Positions 15,646 to 17,685 of a stretch of DNA of 17,685 nucleotides are shown here, piece by piece (positions within the stretch are counted from its first letter, which is position 1; each line of letters begins with the position of its first letter). Source of the DNA: JANWHZ01 sp035545555. GTDB taxonomy: Bacteria; Patescibacteriota; Saccharimonadia; Saccharimonadales; UBA4665. The position numbers and the translations under genes are program-made. The notes under the pieces were generated by a model, which saw only the letters and a program-made list of their open reading frames with translations, did not search any database and was not told where the DNA came from. The stretch lies in assembly GCA_035545555.1 (NCBI GenBank), contig DASZYD010000032.1, forward strand, positions 1-17,685. The letters are read 5' to 3'.

Positions 15646-16137
15646 TTAGAGCACCTGGATTTTCTTGATGGTATTCTGCTCGATCTTGCCGAAGCTGACC
15701 GTCAGCACACCGTCTTTCAGCACGGCTTCGATGTCTTCCTCGCGGATAGGCACCGGCAACGCAATAGTCCGGGAGAACTCGCCCCAGTAGCACTCTTGCA
15801 AGAAGTAGTTCTCTACCTCGTCCTCGTTGCCGGCACTCAGCGTACCGCGGATAGTAAGCTGGTTATCTGAGATGCTGACGTCGAGATCGTTCTTATTGAC
15901 CCCGGCAGTGCGCGCCTTAACGACCAGCCGCTCACGCGTCTCGTATACGTCGAGAGCTAGTTGACCCGGCATAGCGTCGGTATCGTCATCGCCGAGATCG
16001 GTCGGTGCTGGTGCCGCTGCCTGCGGCACGCCAGCGGCCGGAGCGCCGGCACCCATTTCTTCATCACCCAGGAACGCAGCGGTCAGTTCGTCTTCTTCAA
16101 GCAATAAATCGTCGTCGCGCGGGTTGCGTCGCGCCAT
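15646..16137 (-). CDS. hsp20: Small heat-shock protein, Hsp20/alpha-crystallin family
   Basis: 163 aa. An ATP-independent holdase that binds unfolding proteins in the cytoplasm. The alpha-crystallin domain spans about 60-152: ALDVYETRERLVVKARTAGV, then the DNQLTIRG strand, then VENYFLQECYWGEFSRTIALP and the DGVLTVSF end strand. The C-terminal IQV (160-162) fits the I-x-I/V motif that links dimers into oligomers. The N-terminal arm (1-58) is acidic and then Ala/Pro-rich; length is normal for the family. GGAGG lies 9 bases before the ATG at 16137. No CIRCE inverted repeat is seen upstream. Its neighbours (pilin cluster and comF) do not suggest a link to the secretion machine. Confidence 0.95.
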   Translation of the reverse strand: MARRNPRDDDLLLEEDELTAAFLGDEEMGAGAPAAGVPQAAAPAPTDLGDDDTDAMPGQLALDVYETRERLVVKARTAGVNKNDLDVSISDNQLTIRGTLSAGNEDEVENYFLQECYWGEFSRTIALPVPIREEDIEAVLKDGVLTVSFGKIEQNTIKKIQVL

Positions 16138-16195
16138 GGTGTGTACCCTCCAGTAGAAGTTAACTAAGTGAGTCTTGCGTTTTTGTGTTGATAAC

Positions 16196-16225
16196 AGTAT
16201 AGCTTAGAAGGTAAACAGAGTGCAA
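16196..16225 (-). promoter_or_regulatory. Promoter for hsp20
   Basis: Minus strand: TTGCAC (16225-16220), an 18-base spacer and TATACT (16201-16196). The leader is about 50 bases and contains the GGAGGG ribosome binding site. Confidence 0.55.
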
Positions 16226-16265
16226 CGCCAGCGAAGATAATTTACAACGCTTTAAGCACAACAGT

Positions 16266-16928
16266 ATGTTTGACCAAATTGTCGGGCTGATTGCCCCGCA
16301 CCACTGTCTGGCATGTGGCCGTGAAGGCACACTATGGTGTAGTGCTTGCCAACAGAACGCAGCGCCCTTGCCGGAGCGTTGTTATAAGTGCCACAGCTTA
16401 TCTGCTGGCGGCAAAACCTGTGCGACGTGCCGGCGCGGGAGTGCGCTTTTCGCTGTCAGCGCCGCGACCGCTTATGATGGTGTGGCAAAGCAACTGGTTT
16501 GGAAGCTGAAGTTCGAACGGGGCCGTGCTGCCGTAGGCGTTATGGCCCAGTTGATGCTGCCGCTGGTTAGTGCGATGCCCGACAGCGTCGCACTTGTGCC
16601 CGCACCGACTGCAACCGGCCGTACGCGCCAGCGCGGGTATGATCAGGCATTGCTGCTGGCGCGCCGATTGGCAAGGCATAGTTGTGTTGCCTATCTTCCC
16701 TGTCTGCAACGCCATGGACAAAGCCAACAGCGTGGCGCCACCCGGCAGGAACGGCTTGTGCAGCTCGCGCAGGCGTTTCTGGTGACGCAGCCAGCCGCTG
16801 TGCAGGGTAAGCACGTCGTGCTTGTTGACGATGTGCTGACGACCGGCGCCACTATCGAGGCTGCCGCAGCCGCGCTAAAGGCAGCGGGCGCCCGCCGTGT
16901 CTCGGCGGTCGTTTTCGCGCAAGCCTAG
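16266..16928 (+). CDS. comF: ComF-family phosphoribosyltransferase-like protein
   Basis: 220 aa. ComF/GntX-type protein tied to DNA uptake in naturally competent bacteria. The N-terminal region has eight cysteines in CxxC pairs (C14/C17, C25/C28, C39/C42, C52/C55), a double zinc-binding module. The C-terminal half is a type I phosphoribosyltransferase fold with RQRGYDQ (121-127) and the PRPP-binding loop VVLVDDVLTTGAT (184-196). Length is typical. No clear Shine-Dalgarno precedes the ATG at 16266; a possible GATAAT lies at 16236-16241 without a good -35. It is divergent from hsp20. Widespread in Patescibacteria, where competence may help these reduced cells take up nucleotides (established link for ComF to transformation; role here inferred). 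Confidence 0.93.
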   Translation: MFDQIVGLIAPHHCLACGREGTLWCSACQQNAAPLPERCYKCHSLSAGGKTCATCRRGSALFAVSAATAYDGVAKQLVWKLKFERGRAAVGVMAQLMLPLVSAMPDSVALVPAPTATGRTRQRGYDQALLLARRLARHSCVAYLPCLQRHGQSQQRGATRQERLVQLAQAFLVTQPAAVQGKHVVLVDDVLTTGATIEAAAAALKAAGARRVSAVVFAQA

Positions 16929-16945
16929 GTCTTCTGCTGGTATGC

Positions 16946-16954
16946 TGGTATAAT
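16946..16954 (+). promoter_or_regulatory. Extended -10 promoter for tRNA-Ser(UGA)
   Basis: TGGTATAAT ends 10 bases before the first base of the tRNA, and begins 17 bases after the comF stop. No strong -35 is visible; the TG extension may compensate. Confidence 0.6.
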
Positions 16955-16964
16955 CACCCCTGTT

Positions 16965-17052
16965 GGAAGGGTCGCATAGTGGTCGAGTGCACCTGTCTTG
17001 AAAACAGGAGACCTGCAAGGGTCCGTGGGTTCGAATCCCACCCCTTCCGCCA
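16965..17052 (+). tRNA. tRNA-Ser (anticodon UGA)
   Basis: 88 bases including an encoded CCA end. The acceptor GGAAGGG (16965-16971) pairs with CCCTTCC (17042-17048). The anticodon stem CCTGT/ACAGG encloses loop CTTGAAA, with TGA at 16999-17001. The T-arm is GTGGG-TTCGAAT-CCCAC. A long variable arm, as expected for serine, precedes it. It reads UCA and other UCN codons. Confidence 0.95.
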
Positions 17053-17208
17053 AAGGCAATTACAGGTTACAATTACACCTAGCCGAAACTGTAGCTCCGC
17101 TAAGCATATTGCGCAGCGGGTAGTTCTTGGAAAAGAGCAGCCCGGGCGGCGGACCCATTCCGGCGCGACCGTGTGATGAGAGAAACCAAGGGTTTGTCTC
17201 ACTACCGA
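17053..17208 (+). other. Spacer between the two serine tRNA genes
   Basis: 156 bases with no credible ORF. It holds an imperfect hairpin at 17173-17205 (15 pairs with two mismatches, loop AAG) directly before the second tRNA, which may be part of the tRNA precursor leader or an attenuator. No convincing promoter was found for the second tRNA, so both may be cut from one precursor. Confidence 0.4.
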
Positions 17209-17301
17209 GGAGAGGTACCCAAGTGGCTGAAGGGGACGGTTTGCTAAATCGTTAGGGGGGAGCAATCTCCCGCGAGGGTTCGAATCCCTCTCTCTCCGCC
17301 A
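17209..17301 (+). tRNA. tRNA-Ser (anticodon GCU)
   Basis: 93 bases with encoded CCA. The acceptor GGAGAGG (17209-17215) pairs with TCTCTCC (17291-17297) with one G-U. The anticodon stem ACGGT/ATCGT encloses TTGCTAA, with GCT at 17243-17245. A long variable arm (GGGGGGAG...CTCCCGC) marks it as serine. The T-arm is GAGGG-TTCGAAT-CCCTC. It reads AGC and AGU. Confidence 0.95.
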
Positions 17302-17340
17302 GAATAAAACACCCCACGAGAAAGTGGGGTGTTTTATTCT
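17301..17340 (+). terminator. Terminator after the serine tRNAs
   Basis: A perfect 17-bp stem (17301-17317 with 17324-17340), loop GAGAAA. The right arm carries GTTTTATTCT, so T-rich sequence follows the GC-rich core. The A-rich left arm lets it work on both strands. Its first base is the last A of the tRNA CCA. Confidence 0.85.
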
Positions 17341-17360
17341 GAGACCTATGGCGACTGCTG

Positions 17361-17389
17361 TTGCCGGCGTCGGCGCTTCGGGCTACAAT
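17361..17389 (+). promoter_or_regulatory. Leaderless promoter of the last gene
   Basis: TTGCCG (17361-17366), a 17-base spacer and TACAAT (17384-17389), then exactly 7 bases to the ATG at 17397. Transcription should start at or within a base of the start codon. No Shine-Dalgarno is present. Confidence 0.65.
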
Positions 17390-17396
17390 ATCGATC

Positions 17397-17685
17397 ATGG
17401 ACCAGCATGTGGCGCCGGAGGGTAATGGAGTGGAGCAAGTCTTGTTTCACCCCGGTGAGGTGGTATCGGCCGACCCAGCTGCAGCACCTGCCATGCCGGT
17501 TCCCTCTGCTGCCGCACCGACGGCACCAACCCAGCACCCAGCCGCCCAGCCGGCGCAGCCGCAGATGGCGGCAGACGATGGCGACATTACCTGGACAGCC
17601 TCGGAGTTTATCGCCCATCAAAAATCGACCAGCTGGTATGCTCTACTCGGCGTCGTCGGAATTGTGGTTGCGGCAATCATCTGGC
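17397..17685 (+). CDS. Membrane protein of unknown function (3' part beyond window)
   Basis: 96 codons open to the right edge. Residues 1-60 are Pro/Ala/Gln-rich and look disordered (MDQHVAPEGNGVEQVLFHPG start). From about 63 the sequence DITWTASEFIAHQKSTSWY leads into a hydrophobic segment from about 82 (ALLGVVGIVVAAIIW). This WTASEF...KSxxWY-plus-TM arrangement recalls uncharacterised membrane proteins common in Patescibacteria (from memory, no search). The start is set by a -10 element 7 bases upstream. An opposite-strand reading of this region is a by-product of its proline/alanine-rich composition. Confidence 0.75.
   Translation, partial: MDQHVAPEGNGVEQVLFHPGEVVSADPAAAPAMPVPSAAAPTAPTQHPAAQPAQPQMAADDGDITWTASEFIAHQKSTSWYALLGVVGIVVAAIIW

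Noticed and set aside
16236..16241. GATAAT as comF promoter
   Set aside because: No -35 at 16-18 bases and no extended -10; too weak to list as a feature.
16138..16265. CIRCE or similar heat-shock operator before hsp20
   Set aside because: No long inverted repeat of the TTAGCACTC type is present; only ordinary promoter elements are visible.
16954..17265. 103-codon minus-strand frame across the tRNA region
   Set aside because: It runs through most of two clear tRNA genes on the opposite strand.
1..17685. CRISPR array, insertion sequence, integrase or att sites
   Set aside because: No spaced direct repeats, transposase-like protein or tRNA-end duplication was seen.

Overview
The window looks like chromosome from a Patescibacteria (CPR) bacterium, most likely Saccharibacteria-like. 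This rests on gene content: a PrgI-family protein, a TraC-like protein and a VirB4 ATPase encoded in a row, together with a large VirB6/TrbL-like membrane protein and a battery of small pilin-like proteins. It also rests on the absence of any outer-membrane T4SS parts (VirB7, VirB9, VirB10 types). TGA reads as a normal stop. The taxonomic call is inference from remembered gene families, not a search result.

Layout. (1) Positions 1-12918, minus strand: seven genes read right to left. They are a 1052-aa secreted/membrane VirB6-like protein, a 456-aa soluble protein of unknown function, a PrgI-family protein with a long tail, a TraC-like protein, the VirB4 ATPase, a 1026-aa membrane protein ending in a degenerate M23-like domain, and a DPBB plus C39-like cell-wall enzyme cut by the left edge. 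(2) Positions 13050-15504, plus strand and divergent: five VirB2/TrbC-like pilin genes. The second is an internal duplication without a signal peptide; the last has its own promoters and a strong terminator. (3) Positions 15591-16928: an Hsp20 chaperone (minus) and a ComF-family phosphoribosyltransferase (plus), divergent. (4) Positions 16965-17340: two serine tRNAs (UGA and GCU) and a strong terminator. (5) Positions 17397-17685: the start of a membrane-protein gene that appears leaderless.

How the parts fit. The two divergent arms look like one envelope-spanning type IV secretion-like machine adapted to a cell with one membrane. VirB4 with its separate TraC-like partner powers assembly. The PrgI and VirB6-like proteins form the membrane platform. 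The pilin-like proteins supply the extracellular fibre or channel, and two wall-domain proteins open or bind peptidoglycan. No relaxase and no VirD4 coupling protein is seen here, so whether it moves DNA, protein or serves host attachment cannot be decided from this window. Cysteines in the two giant proteins lie only in segments predicted outside the cytoplasm, and in even numbers, which supports the topology. Several genes seem to start at or just after the transcription start (leaderless), while others have clear Shine-Dalgarno sequences. No intergenic gap exceeds 300 bases; no CRISPR array, insertion sequence or rRNA was seen.
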